Shown here: piece by piece, positions 46,882 through 56,658 of the stretch
Layout of the letters: every line of letters begins with the position of its first letter
How positions within the stretch are numbered: position 1 is the first letter of the stretch
From: Alteromonas halophila
GTDB lineage: Bacteria; Pseudomonadota; Gammaproteobacteria; Enterobacterales; Alteromonadaceae
Length of the DNA: 64,000 nt
NCBI RefSeq assembly: GCF_014651815.1
Contig: NZ_BMXP01000004.1
Span: 124,001 to 188,000, forward strand
Direction of reading: 5' to 3'
The notes under the pieces: model-generated
Databases searched by the model: none
Told to the model about the DNA's origin: nothing
What the model saw: only the letters and a program-made list of their open reading frames with translations
Translations under genes and position numbers: made by a program

Positions 46882-47556
46882 ATGCTCAAAATTGCGCACT
46901 TATCCAAACACTTTCCCGGCACCGCTGCGCCACAGCTAGATGGGCTGTCACTGACGGTTCCCGCCGGGCAGTCTGTCAGTATTCAGGGCGCTTCAGGCTG
47001 CGGAAAGTCGACGCTGCTGTCACTGATTGCCGGGTTTGAATTGCCCGACAGCGGCGACATCACCTTTAATGACACCTCCCTGATTTTTACCCACACCCGC
47101 GATGCCGACGCCTTCAGACGGCAGCAACTTGGCGTGGTGTTCCAAAGCTTTAACCTGCTTGACTGCCTGTCTGTGTGGGACAACATTGCCTTTCCGGCCC
47201 GTCTCAAAGGTAACCCTGATGACACCTACCAGCGTGACATCATGCACCAGCTTGATATTGCACATTTAGAAACTGCCATGATCGGCTCACTGTCCGGCGG
47301 AGAGCAGCAGCGGGTCGCTATTGCCAGAGCGCTGGCACACCGCCCAGCCCTTCTTCTGGCCGATGAGCCGACCGGTAACCTGGATGAGGCAACCAGTGAA
47401 CGGGTCACGACCGCATTAATTGATACCTGCCGTCACACCGGCACCACGCTGATGCTGGTCACCCACGCCAGTGAAGTTGCCGACTGCACCGACGTCAGCT
47501 ACCGGCTGCATAATGGCCAGCTTCAGTCTAACCAGTCTGCGGTGCCAGCGTCCTGA
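46882..47556 (+). CDS. ABC transporter ATP-binding protein (LolD/MacB/AttE type)
   Basis: A 224-residue ATPase: Walker [11 protein letters not shown]-loop VVFQSFNLL, signature [15 protein letters not shown], Walker [20 protein letters not shown] 46882 has AGGA at six bases; a GTG seven codons upstream is less likely. Its stop overlaps the permease start (TGATG), so the two are coupled. The MacB/LolD type of ATPase pairs with FtsX-like permeases that do mechanical work on lipids, lipoproteins or peptides rather than importing solutes. Confidence 0.93.
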   Translation: MLKIAHLSKHFPGTAAPQLDGLSLTVPAGQSVSIQGASGCGKSTLLSLIAGFELPDSGDITFNDTSLIFTHTRDADAFRRQQLGVVFQSFNLLDCLSVWDNIAFPARLKGNPDDTYQRDIMHQLDIAHLETAMIGSLSGGEQQRVAIARALAHRPALLLADEPTGNLDEATSERVTTALIDTCRHTGTTLMLVTHASEVADCTDVSYRLHNGQLQSNQSAVPAS

Positions 47557-49973
47557 TGCGACGGGTATGGCTGGCTTTTACCACGCTGTTGTCACTGGCC
47601 CGGGCCAGGCCCTGGGAGCCGGTGCTGATTGTATTTTCTATCATGGTAGCCTGTGCGGGCCTGACCGCAGTCAGCCTGATTAATGACAGCGCCAGTCAAA
47701 GCAATCAGGCCAGCCTGAACGCGTTAAGCAGCCCGTCTCTTGAAGTAACGGCAAAGCGTGCGTCGCAGCCGCTGACTAAAACAGACTACGCACAGTTACG
47801 GCAGGCCGGCTTCGACAAACTCGTCGCTGTGACCCGAAACAGGCTGACTCTGCGTTGCGCCAACGGTGAGAGTATGGCGCTTGACAGCCTTGCCCTTGAT
47901 GGTACAGGCGCTTTTTTCCATCAACGTATTAACGGGGAATCAGTCTCACCAGACACACTACCTGCACCGGTTGATGCGGTTGCGGCTGCCCCCGCAACCT
48001 TGTCCGCGCTGGGCTGTGCCGGCAAACCACTGAACCTTGCCAATGGCAAAAAATTACCGACCCCTACTGCTAACGCACAGCTCCCCTACGGCCTTATTAT
48101 GATGGATATGCCTGTGTATTATTCACTGTATTCTCTGGATGAATCACCACTGAGTGCACTGATAGCGACAAGGCCGGTGAGCGACGCTGATATCACAACA
48201 TTGCGCCGCCTGCTGCCACCCCACCTGCAGGCCAGCACAGCGCCACAACTCACGGGTAACGCCCAGATGAGTGAAAGTTTTCGGCTGAATCTGTGGGCCA
48301 TGGGCGCGCTGATGGCGGTGGTCAGTCTGTTTATCGTGGTTAATGCGCTTAATCTGATGTACCGGTCACGGCTTGCCACACTGGTGCGACTCAGGCAGGC
48401 CGGGCTGAGTGCCCGCGCGCTGTCGGCGGCCCTGTTTGGCGAGCTGGCACTGTATACGGGAATTGCCAGTTTAGCCGGGGTTGCGGCCGGGGCATGGCTG
48501 ACGCTTAGCTTTACGCCGGCCATTGCCAGCACCTTCATCTCCATGTTTTCGGCCAATTACATTGAAGCCCAGCCCGCCATTGCTGTGCTGTTTCTGAAGG
48601 CCTGGGGGCTGAGTATGCTGGCGCTGGTCGTTTTCATGCTGCTGCCCGTGATGCGTTTATCACGGCTGCTGACCTTTAACCAGGCACGGGGACCCACCGT
48701 ATTGCCGCGCTGGCTTGGCCTTATCGCCCTTGCCGTGGCCTTACTTGCACCTGCACTGGCGTTTGACAGGGTAAGTGCGCTTGCCATTGTTGGGCTCAGC
48801 CTGCTGTGTGGCTGCGTATGTATACTGGCCTGGCTGCCGCCCCTGCTCGCATGCCTGGCCCGCGCCACACCCCGGCGCCTGCCCGTGCTTCATTTCAGCG
48901 CTGCCAGCGCCGTGCAGCTGTCGCAGCGCACCCGCATGGCAGTGTGCGCGTTTTTTATTGCGCTGACGGCCAATATTGCCATGAATATCATGACCGACAG
49001 CTTTCGCACTGCCACCTATGACTGGGTCGAACACCGCTTAAGTGCCGATGGCTATGTCTATACATCATCCGGCGCTGAGACGCTGGCAGCGCCTGAGGAC
49101 CTGCAGTTAACGCCTGTTTACCGCGCGGATGTCACACTAAACGACTTACCGGCCCGCGCCCGCAGTTACCCTGCGACCTTGCGCGCCAGGCAGGGGCTGG
49201 TCACCGACACGATTGCGCCGGACGCCTGGGCACTGTTTACACGAGGCGAAGGCACATTTATTAATCAGCAACTGGCATTCCGACGTGGCCTTTCAGTGGG
49301 CGACCAGGTGACCATCACTGCCTCGCGCAATTCTGCGTCGGCGTATACTGTGGTTGGGATTTACCCTGATTATGGCAACCCGGACAGCCAGGTCCTGCTG
49401 CCACTTGATGCGCTGGCCAGCACTGAAAATGCCAGCGGCGTATTCAGCGTCATTGCAGCACCCGGAGCCCAGACACTGATAGACAACTGGGCTAAGACGC
49501 TCGACGAAGAGACTGACTATTATTCGGCCAGTGCACTGCTTACGCTGTCGATGCAGGCGTTTGAGCGCACCTTTACCATTACCCGGGCGTTAAATATTGC
49601 CACGTTAAGTGTTGCCGCCCTGTCCTTTTTGCTGGCCATCGTCACAGTGAGCCTTGATATCCGGCCTCAGCTGGCATTGCTGAGAAGTCTGGGGCTTGGT
49701 GCACTGCGTATCCACCTGGCACTTTTCACCCAATACTTGCTGTTATGTGTGGGCACGGCATTGTTGTCGGTACCTGCCGGCATTGGGCTGGCCTGGGTAT
49801 TTATTGAAAAAGTTAACCGCTTTGCCTTTGACTGGGTGTATCCGCTTCAGATCGATGCCGGGGTGTTGCTCACAAGCGTGCTGGTAAGCACTGGTGCAAT
49901 TCTGTTAATACTCTTGGTGCCGCTGTCAAAAGTGCGCACCCGCATCGACCTTCGTCAGCAGGTTGCCTTATGA
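47556..49973 (+). CDS. FtsX-like ABC permease (AttF/AttG fused type)
   Basis: An 805-residue permease with two FtsX-type four-helix units and large periplasmic domains. Helices are visible near residues 20-40, 245-275, 290-320, 345-370, 385-405, 465-485, and four near 690-800 (ALNIATLSVAALSFLLAIVTV, LALFTQYLLLCVGTALLSV, GVLLTSVLVSTGAILLILLV). Length and layout match the long permeases of AttFG-like systems. It overlaps both neighbours by a few bases, one operon with the ATPase and the AttH-like lipoprotein. Confidence 0.9.
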   Translation: MRRVWLAFTTLLSLARARPWEPVLIVFSIMVACAGLTAVSLINDSASQSNQASLNALSSPSLEVTAKRASQPLTKTDYAQLRQAGFDKLVAVTRNRLTLRCANGESMALDSLALDGTGAFFHQRINGESVSPDTLPAPVDAVAAAPATLSALGCAGKPLNLANGKKLPTPTANAQLPYGLIMMDMPVYYSLYSLDESPLSALIATRPVSDADITTLRRLLPPHLQASTAPQLTGNAQMSESFRLNLWAMGALMAVVSLFIVVNALNLMYRSRLATLVRLRQAGLSARALSAALFGELALYTGIASLAGVAAGAWLTLSFTPAIASTFISMFSANYIEAQPAIAVLFLKAWGLSMLALVVFMLLPVMRLSRLLTFNQARGPTVLPRWLGLIALAVALLAPALAFDRVSALAIVGLSLLCGCVCILAWLPPLLACLARATPRRLPVLHFSAASAVQLSQRTRMAVCAFFIALTANIAMNIMTDSFRTATYDWVEHRLSADGYVYTSSGAETLAAPEDLQLTPVYRADVTLNDLPARARSYPATLRARQGLVTDTIAPDAWALFTRGEGTFINQQLAFRRGLSVGDQVTITASRNSASAYTVVGIYPDYGNPDSQVLLPLDALASTENASGVFSVIAAPGAQTLIDNWAKTLDEETDYYSASALLTLSMQAFERTFTITRALNIATLSVAALSFLLAIVTVSLDIRPQLALLRSLGLGALRIHLALFTQYLLLCVGTALLSVPAGIGLAWVFIEKVNRFAFDWVYPLQIDAGVLLTSVLVSTGAILLILLVPLSKVRTRIDLRQQVAL

Positions 49974-51061
49974 AGCGTCTGTGGCTGAGCCTTTTACTCA
50001 TGGCGCTGACATTAATTGCCTGCAAAGAACAGCAAACGCAGTCTCAGCGCGTGACACCGTTTAGTCAGTTAGCCGCATCAGTGCCTGATGCGGCGCCGGT
50101 TGTGCCCGGCAATCCGGTGGTACTGCCTGCCGATCATGCCAGTCACCCCGCATTTCGGCTGGAATGGTGGTACCTTACCGCCACACTCAGCGACATCAGT
50201 GATAGACCTTATGGCTTGCAGTTTACGCTGTTTCGCTTTACTCAGCCTGACGCCACAGACAATGCCTGGTCAGACCGTCAGCGCTGGCTGGCTCATGTAT
50301 CCCTTCACACCCCGGACACCCACTATTTTGAAGAAAAAGTGGCGCGCGGCGGTGTCGGTAATGCCGGCGTCTATACGTCACCCTTTCGCGCTTTTATCGA
50401 TCACTGGCAGTGGCAGGCCAGTCCGGGTACCCAGGACTATAAGATGTTTCCCTCGACACTGTCCGTGTCAGCCACCGACAAGGTCAGCGTCAGCCTGCAA
50501 ATGCGCAGCACCGGTCCTGCTGTTCTGCACGGTGACAACGGGTTCAGTCAGAAGTCCGCGGATGGCCGTTTTCGCTCTTATTACTACAGTGTGCCGTTTA
50601 TTGATATTCGAGGTAGCGTCGAAATCGATAATAAAACCCTGACTGTGCAGGGCGATGGCTGGTTTGATCACGAATGGACCAGTCAGTTAGCCCGCGGAGA
50701 TGCACTGGGCTGGGACTGGCTCTCCTTATCACTGGACAACGGCCAGAAACTGATGGCCTTTAATATGTACGTTGAGGGCGAGCCCCCCTTCACTACCGGT
50801 ACCCTGATTAATGCCGATGGCTCAAGCCGCACCTTGTCCGCTGACGAGATTAGCCTGACACCCAGTGGCTACGAGCAGATTAATGGCAAACGTCTGCCAG
50901 TGACATGGTCGGTCAGCATTGCCTCAGCCGGCATTGATATCCGGATATCGCCATTTAAGAAAAAGCAGTTTAATCCGGGTGTCGCACAATATTACGAAGG
51001 ACGGGTAGAGGTTACCGGCAGTCATCGCGGGCGTGGCTTTCTGGAGCTGACCGGGTATTAA
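49970..51061 (+). CDS. AttH/CrtC-like lipocalin-type lipoprotein
   Basis: A 363-residue lipoprotein: signal peptide with lipobox LIAC, then the AttH/carotenoid 1,2-hydratase-like fold with two lipocalin-like halves. Motifs: ASHPAFRLEWWYLTATL, YGLQFTLFRF, QRWLAHVSLH, GWFDHEWTSQ and ALGWDWLSLSLDNGQKLMAF (given up to its core). Called secreted or lipid-binding hydrolase in related genomes. Its ATG overlaps the permease stop by 4 bp, so it likely works with the transporter at the outer or inner membrane. Confidence 0.9.
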   Translation: MKRLWLSLLLMALTLIACKEQQTQSQRVTPFSQLAASVPDAAPVVPGNPVVLPADHASHPAFRLEWWYLTATLSDISDRPYGLQFTLFRFTQPDATDNAWSDRQRWLAHVSLHTPDTHYFEEKVARGGVGNAGVYTSPFRAFIDHWQWQASPGTQDYKMFPSTLSVSATDKVSVSLQMRSTGPAVLHGDNGFSQKSADGRFRSYYYSVPFIDIRGSVEIDNKTLTVQGDGWFDHEWTSQLARGDALGWDWLSLSLDNGQKLMAFNMYVEGEPPFTTGTLINADGSSRTLSADEISLTPSGYEQINGKRLPVTWSVSIASAGIDIRISPFKKKQFNPGVAQYYEGRVEVTGSHRGRGFLELTGY

Positions 51062-51074
51062 GGCCTCGCCACCG

Positions 51075-51983
51075 TTAATAAACCGACCAGTTAATTCTGC
51101 GGGTCAACGACTCAAGTGCGGCAACACCGAGCACGGAATTGCCCATCTCATTTAATGCCGGTGACCACACACACAAAGAAAAACGACCGGGCACGACCGC
51201 CACAATTCCGCCGCCCACACCGCTTTTACCCGGCAAACCCACTTTAAACGCAAAACGCCCGGCCTCATCATACAGTCCACTGGTCGCCAGCAGTGCATTC
51301 ACCTGTCGGGTCTCGTCTTTATTCAGCACATCAGAGGCACTGAAAACACAATGCCCGCGGTTAGCCAGAAAATTCATGCTCCGGGCCAGATCCTTGCACG
51401 ACATCTCCACCGCGCAATTATAAAAATAATTGTGCAGCACATCCTCAACCTCATTGTCGAAGTTGTGATAGGCCTTCATCAAATACGCCATCGCCGCATT
51501 ACGCGAACGGTGTTCGTACTCAGAATCGGCCACATCGCTGTTGGAAAAAATACTGTCATTGGCAGACAGGCGTCTGACGAAATCCCGCATGGCCAGATGG
51601 GGAGAGGCAAAACGCGATTCGTTCATGTCGCTTACTACCAGCGCGCCGGCATTGATAAACGGGTTGCGGGGAATTCCGCTCTCGTACTCCAGTTGCACCA
51701 GCGAGTTAAACGGCAGTCCGGAGGGCTCGCAGCCAACCCGGTCCCACAGTCCCTCACCGTAATGGTTCATGGCCATCACAAGATTAAACAGTTTGGAAAT
51801 ACTCTGAATAGAAAACGGGGTATCAGCTTCGCCGACACTGGTCACCTCCCCGGCGTTGTCGCAAATGGCAATACCAAACTGTGCCGGATCAACACTGGCA
51901 AGCGCCGGAATATAGCCCGCGACCTTGCCCTGGCCCAGCATGGGCTTCACATCATTGTAGATCTCGTTTAACAGTGACTGCAT
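51075..51983 (-). CDS. glsA: Glutaminase A
   Basis: A 302-residue serine-dependent glutaminase that converts glutamine to glutamate and ammonia. The catalytic SISKLF (SxxK) is in [16 protein letters not shown], with [22 protein letters not shown] and [18 protein letters not shown] as further family motifs. Convergent with the AttH-like gene; 70 bp from the phosphatase gene on the same strand but separated by a terminator. Confidence 0.96.
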   Translation of the reverse strand: MQSLLNEIYNDVKPMLGQGKVAGYIPALASVDPAQFGIAICDNAGEVTSVGEADTPFSIQSISKLFNLVMAMNHYGEGLWDRVGCEPSGLPFNSLVQLEYESGIPRNPFINAGALVVSDMNESRFASPHLAMRDFVRRLSANDSIFSNSDVADSEYEHRSRNAAMAYLMKAYHNFDNEVEDVLHNYFYNCAVEMSCKDLARSMNFLANRGHCVFSASDVLNKDETRQVNALLATSGLYDEAGRFAFKVGLPGKSGVGGGIVAVVPGRFSLCVWSPALNEMGNSVLGVAALESLTRRINWSVY

Positions 51984-51999
51984 AAGCTAACGTATATGA

Positions 52000-52044
52000 A
52001 AGGAAAAAAAGTAAAAATTAAACCGGCCTGCAGCGCAGACCGGT
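52000..52044 (-). terminator. Terminator of the alkaline phosphatase gene
   Basis: ACCGGCCTGC / GCAGACCGGT (one mismatch pair) followed on the minus strand by TTTAATTTTTACTTTTTTT. Confidence 0.75.
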
Positions 52045-52053
52045 CTGCTGAAC

Positions 52054-53484
52054 TTAATGACAGCGCCAGTCTTCTTTAAAGTCGCAGGCATCATCATCGC
52101 CAGACGGTGTTCCTTTGTTGTCTGACACAGGCGTTTGCATACTGCTGCCCTTAAGATGCTCAAAAATAACAGCGGCAATATCCGTATTGTCATGCTGACC
52201 GGCCAGCGCCTGGCTGCCGGCACCAAAGGCAAAGACTTCCACATCGACACCTGTATGCCCGCTTGTGGTCCAGCCTGTATTGGTTTTTTCATCAAGGAAC
52301 TGCTTTAACTGAGCTTCACGTTTATTTACGTCTGGCTCCCCCGCCAGTTCATCGAACCGCGCCACTTCGTCATCACTGAGTGTAAAACCAAGCTGCCCGG
52401 CAACATAGGCACCTGGTGCGGCTTCATCACCCATGTTGCTGGCAATAGTGCCAACCGAAGCCTGCATAGCAGACAGAAATTCAGGGCTCCAGCGATAGTC
52501 GCCGCGTGCGCCTACTGTCAGACCTCCTGTGCTGTGATCCGCGGTCAGAATAACCAGAGTATCCGGATGCGCTTCAACATATTCACGCAGCATCTCCATG
52601 GTTTGCGCCAAATCGTGCATTTCAGCCATAGCAGAGGCAATATCGTTGGAATGACCGGCCCAGTCAATCTGGCTGGCTTCTACCAGTAAAAAGAAGCCAT
52701 TGTCATTTTCCAGGTGCTTAATAGCATGCTCAGTCATATAGGCCAGACGATTTTTACGCTTGTCATCCAGCACCGGTGGCAATGCCACATCCGCAAACAG
52801 ACCAATGACATCACTGCCCTGCGGGATCGCCGCAAGCCGGTTGTAACTGTCTGCATAGGCGTAACCGTCATCAATGAACTGCGCCAGCACATCACGATCG
52901 TCGCGCTCAAAATAGCGGGTACCGCCGCCCAACATAACGTTTGCGATATGTTGCCCATTCACGCGGTTATCATAAAAGTCGTCGGCAATAGCGTTGTAGT
53001 TCTTACGGCTTTCATCGTGCGCGATATAGGATGCCGGGGTTGCGTGCACAATCTGTGAGGTTACAGCCAGACCCGTGCGTTTACCCTGCTGTCTGGCGCG
53101 CATCATCACCGACTCCAGCGGTTGCTTTGCCGCATCAACCCCAATGGCACCGTTATAGGTCTTGGTTCCGCTGGCCAGCGCCGTCGCTGCCGCTGCCGAG
53201 TCGGTCACGTAGCCGGACTGCTGATGTGGATACGTCGATGCACTCCCAATCAGGATGTCATCGAACACCACGCTTTCTACCGCTTCGGTAGCCGGATCAT
53301 CCTGATAGTTACGGTAGGCGGTGGTATAAGCCGGTCCCATTCCGTCAGCGACCACCATGATGATATTGCGCGGTGTGTCAGACGTATTGGCGGTTGCGGT
53401 ACTGACCGGTTTAGCTGTTGACTGCATACAACCAGTCATTGCTGCGCCTGCAAGCAGTGTCAGTGCAAAAAAGGATTTAGACAT
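52054..53484 (-). CDS. phoA: PhoA-type alkaline phosphatase lipoprotein
   Basis: A 476-residue enzyme from ATG 53484 (AGGGAT eight bases upstream); the long open stretch before it has no signal sequence. Signal peptide with lipobox MTGC, so it is membrane-anchored rather than free in the periplasm. Metal and catalytic motifs: VVADGMGPAY, the nucleophile serine in YVTDSAAAATALASG, VEASQIDWAGHSND, LTADHSTGGL and WTTSGHTGVDVEVFAFG. It releases phosphate from esters. The gene symbol names the family; identity with E. coli PhoA is not implied. Confidence 0.88.
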   Translation of the reverse strand: MSKSFFALTLLAGAAMTGCMQSTAKPVSTATANTSDTPRNIIMVVADGMGPAYTTAYRNYQDDPATEAVESVVFDDILIGSASTYPHQQSGYVTDSAAAATALASGTKTYNGAIGVDAAKQPLESVMMRARQQGKRTGLAVTSQIVHATPASYIAHDESRKNYNAIADDFYDNRVNGQHIANVMLGGGTRYFERDDRDVLAQFIDDGYAYADSYNRLAAIPQGSDVIGLFADVALPPVLDDKRKNRLAYMTEHAIKHLENDNGFFLLVEASQIDWAGHSNDIASAMAEMHDLAQTMEMLREYVEAHPDTLVILTADHSTGGLTVGARGDYRWSPEFLSAMQASVGTIASNMGDEAAPGAYVAGQLGFTLSDDEVARFDELAGEPDVNKREAQLKQFLDEKTNTGWTTSGHTGVDVEVFAFGAGSQALAGQHDNTDIAAVIFEHLKGSSMQTPVSDNKGTPSGDDDACDFKEDWRCH

Positions 53485-53764
53485 GTAAGCATCCCTGAGA
53501 GTAGAAATGCCATTAGTGTAATGCAGTGAGCAGCTGTGAACAATTTCAATCCGGTCAGCGTCAGGTAGCGTGCGACAGTCCCTTATAGTACGCACGTTTT
53601 ATTTAGTATTCTTATAACACCCCCTATCCATTCACAATATTAATGACGACAATCCAAAATATATATTTCTGTTATTGGATGGACCAGCCTAGGATGAAAT
53701 GGAACTCAGGAGAACGCTGATAAGCGGGATCAGATAATAATTTAAGTACATCCGGGAGACGCGC
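53485..53764. other. Divergent region between the phosphatase and aceA
   Basis: A 280-bp A+T-rich stretch holding the promoters of both genes. A half-matching CRP-like site (TGTGA with a weak second half) lies near 53536; no convincing Pho box was found. RBS GGGAG precedes aceA. Confidence 0.35.
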
Positions 53765-55360
53765 ATGTCGAACTATAAGCAAGACATTGATAATTTCGCT
53801 TCATTAAAAGCCACCCAAAACGGTACATGGGACAGAATTGATCCCGAGTACGCTGCACGAATGAAGGTGCAGAACCGCTTTAAGACCGGTCTGGATATTG
53901 CCCGCTATACTGCCGGCATTATGCGCAAAGACATGGAAGCCTACGATGCAGACCCGTCAAAATATACACAGTCACTGGGCTGCTGGCATGGCTTTGTGGG
54001 TCAGCAAAAAATGTTGTCAGTGAAAAAGCATCAGGGCACTACGGCGGGAAGCTACCTGTACCTGTCCGGCTGGATGGTTGCCGCGCTTCGTTCAGAGTTC
54101 GGGCCGCTCCCTGATCAGTCGATGCATGAAAAAACGTCGGTATCATCGCTGATTGAAGAATTGTATACCTTCCTGCGTCAGGCTGATGCCCGCGAACTCG
54201 GCGATCTGTTTAAAGAGCTGGATGCGGTCAAGGCAAGTGGGGGAGACACCCGTGCAGTAGAGGCGAAGATCGATAATTTCGAAACGCATATCGTACCAAT
54301 TATTGCGGACATTGATGCCGGTTTTGGTAACGAAGAAGCCACTTACCTGCTGGCCAAAAAAATGATCGAAGCGGGCGCCTGCTGTATTCAGATTGAAAAC
54401 CAGGTATCCGACGCCAAGCAGTGCGGCCACCAGGACGGCAAAGTTACCGTCCCTCACGAGGACTTTCTGGCGAAAATTAATGCCGTACGTTACGCCTTTC
54501 TTGAGCTGGGTGTGGATGATGGGGTTATTGTTGCCCGTACCGACTCACTCGGGGCCGGTCTCACGCAGAAAATTCCGGTGTCAACCAGTAAAGGCGACCT
54601 GGCGTCACAGTACAACGCTTTTCTGAAAACCACGCCGGTTAACAGTGTGGCAGATCTTAATGACGGCGAGATGGTGATTAAGCAAAACGGCGAGCTGGTT
54701 AAGCCAGAAAGACTGCCTAACGGACTGTTCCGTTTTAAAGAAAACACCGGTGTTGATCGCGTAGTACTGGATTGTGTTACCTCACTGCAAAATGGCGCCG
54801 ATTTGCTGTGGATTGAAACCGAAAAACCCCATGTGGGTCAGATTGCCGATATGGTCAATGCTATTCGTGAACAGGAGCCGAAAGCCAAGCTGGTGTATAA
54901 CAACTCGCCTTCGTTTAACTGGACACTGAACTTCCGTCAGCAGGTATTCGACAACTGGCAGGAAACGGGTAAAGACGTCTCGGCGTATGATCGTGCAAGG
55001 CTGATGTCAGAAGAATATGACAGCACTGAGCTGGCCGCCGAAGCCGATGCAAAAATTCAGAGCTTCCAGGCTGATGCAGCGCGCGAGGCCGGGATTTTCC
55101 ATCACCTGATCACACTGCCAACCTATCATACGGCTGCCCTGTCGACAGATAATCTGGCGAAAGGCTACTTCGGTGAAGACGGCATGCTGGCCTATGTCCG
55201 GGGGGTTCAGCGCAAAGAAATTCGTGAAGGCCTTGCCTGCGTGAAACACCAGGCCATGGCAGGCTCGGATCTGGGCGATACGCATAAGGAGTATTTCTCC
55301 GGCGAAGCGGCCCTCAAGGCCTCCGGTAAGGACAACACCATGAATCAGTTCGACGTATAA
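53765..55360 (+). CDS. aceA: Isocitrate lyase (long, 531-residue type)
   Basis: The first glyoxylate-shunt enzyme, splitting isocitrate into glyoxylate and succinate for growth on acetate and fatty acids. The active-site cysteine is C220 in KQCGH (residues 218-222), the variant of the usual KKCGH found in the 531-residue Pseudomonas-type enzyme. Other motifs: PIIADIDAGFGN, LVYNNSPSFNW. Ends before a strong terminator; glcB, the next enzyme of the shunt, lies 1.3 kb downstream. Confidence 0.96.
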   Translation: MSNYKQDIDNFASLKATQNGTWDRIDPEYAARMKVQNRFKTGLDIARYTAGIMRKDMEAYDADPSKYTQSLGCWHGFVGQQKMLSVKKHQGTTAGSYLYLSGWMVAALRSEFGPLPDQSMHEKTSVSSLIEELYTFLRQADARELGDLFKELDAVKASGGDTRAVEAKIDNFETHIVPIIADIDAGFGNEEATYLLAKKMIEAGACCIQIENQVSDAKQCGHQDGKVTVPHEDFLAKINAVRYAFLELGVDDGVIVARTDSLGAGLTQKIPVSTSKGDLASQYNAFLKTTPVNSVADLNDGEMVIKQNGELVKPERLPNGLFRFKENTGVDRVVLDCVTSLQNGADLLWIETEKPHVGQIADMVNAIREQEPKAKLVYNNSPSFNWTLNFRQQVFDNWQETGKDVSAYDRARLMSEEYDSTELAAEADAKIQSFQADAAREAGIFHHLITLPTYHTAALSTDNLAKGYFGEDGMLAYVRGVQRKEIREGLACVKHQAMAGSDLGDTHKEYFSGEAALKASGKDNTMNQFDV

Positions 55361-55380
55361 ACGACGTGTCTGAACAATGC

Positions 55381-55406
55381 AAGGGCGCCTGTGGCGCCCT
55401 TTTTCT
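55381..55406 (+). terminator. Rho-independent terminator of aceA
   Basis: GGGCGCC, loop TGT, GGCGCCC, followed by TTTTTCTTT. Confidence 0.92.
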
Positions 55407-55615
55407 TTGCTATTCATCCCGTTTATTGGACCGTGTACCGCTAAGACTGGTCAGCGGTTCTCACGCCTCAATGTTAAAATTATATATCATACTGATAATT
55501 ATTGATTTTATTCATATCCTGTTGCAAAGGATAAGACTAAAGGCCTATCTGACAGCCACCTTAAAACCTTTTATACTCCTGACGGAAATCAGTATAGAAA
55601 AAGGACATTCCTGTT

Positions 55616-56560
55616 ATGAATATCGCCAAGGTAGACCTGAATTTACTGGTCTATTTAGATGTACTGTTGCGAGAAGGAAGCGTAACGCGGGCGGCAAATC
55701 AACTGAGTATTACGCAGCCTGCTATGAGCAACGGCCTGAAGCGTTTACGGGATTTGTTTAAAGATCCACTGCTGGTGCGTACCAGCGACGGTATGACGCC
55801 AACTAAACGAGCGCTGGAGTTGCAGCCTGTTGTGCGCGACGTGCTCAGTAAACTGGAAAGCTCCATCCAGCCCGAGACTGACTTCGATCCACAAACCAGC
55901 GAACGCACCTTCCGCATCATGACCAGCGATTATGCTGAGAGTACTCTGCTACTTGAACTCGTCGGCAAACTTGCCAGTCTGGCGCCAAATATTACTCTGG
56001 ACCTGATTACGCCAAGTGATGTGACATTCCATGACGTCGAACAGGGTAAAGTGGATATGGCGATCAATCGTTTTGACGAGCTGCCCCTGTCGTTTCATCA
56101 AAAAGTAATTTGGTATGACACCTTTAGCTGTGTCATGAACGCCGGGCATCCGCTGGTGGATAATTTTGATTTAGACGGGTACCTCAATGCTCAGCACATC
56201 TGGGTCAGCAAAACCGGATTCGGCGTTGGCGTTGGCATCGATCCCAATGAAGTTCAGAAGCTCGGCTGGGTAGATGCGGAGCTGACCAAAATCGGCAAAC
56301 AACGCGCGATTCGCGTGTTTACCCGGCACTATCATGCTGCGCTACAGATTGCCCGCAAGCAGCACCTGATTGCCACCCTGCCCAGCAAAGCGGCAAAACT
56401 GTTTAAAGACGACCCTACTGTAGTGGTCAAACCGCCGCCGTTTGATATTCCACCTATTGCCCTGAAAATGGCGTGGAGTGCGCTGCTACATCATGATGCA
56501 GGACACATCTGGCTACGGCGGCTGATCAGTGATGTTGCCAGTGAAATGAGTGCGATGTAA
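55616..56560 (+). CDS. LysR-family transcriptional regulator
   Basis: A 314-residue regulator: winged HTH at residues about 6-65 (DLNLLVYLDVLLREGSVTRAANQLSITQPAMSNGLKRLR, core VTRAANQLSITQPAMSN) and a periplasmic-binding-like effector domain (FRIMTSDYAESTLLLEL). It resembles the NodD/PA-type subgroup. Placed between aceA and glcB on the same strand, it may control the glyoxylate shunt; no operator was identified. Confidence 0.92.
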   Translation: MNIAKVDLNLLVYLDVLLREGSVTRAANQLSITQPAMSNGLKRLRDLFKDPLLVRTSDGMTPTKRALELQPVVRDVLSKLESSIQPETDFDPQTSERTFRIMTSDYAESTLLLELVGKLASLAPNITLDLITPSDVTFHDVEQGKVDMAINRFDELPLSFHQKVIWYDTFSCVMNAGHPLVDNFDLDGYLNAQHIWVSKTGFGVGVGIDPNEVQKLGWVDAELTKIGKQRAIRVFTRHYHAALQIARKQHLIATLPSKAAKLFKDDPTVVVKPPPFDIPPIALKMAWSALLHHDAGHIWLRRLISDVASEMSAM

Positions 56561-56658
56561 GTCATTCACATTAAGAATGACAAGCATACAAACCATAAAT
56601 CGGAAAAGCAGGTAAAGTAGGTGTTCAATTAACTTCGCAATTGTTTCAGGGGATAGGT

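Noticed and set aside
53530..53550. CRP-like site upstream of aceA
   Set aside because: Only one half (TGTGA) matches; too weak to list as a site.
53485..53595. N-terminal extension of the alkaline phosphatase
   Set aside because: The extra 37 residues precede a normal lipoprotein signal peptide, and ATG 53484 has a proper ribosome-binding site.
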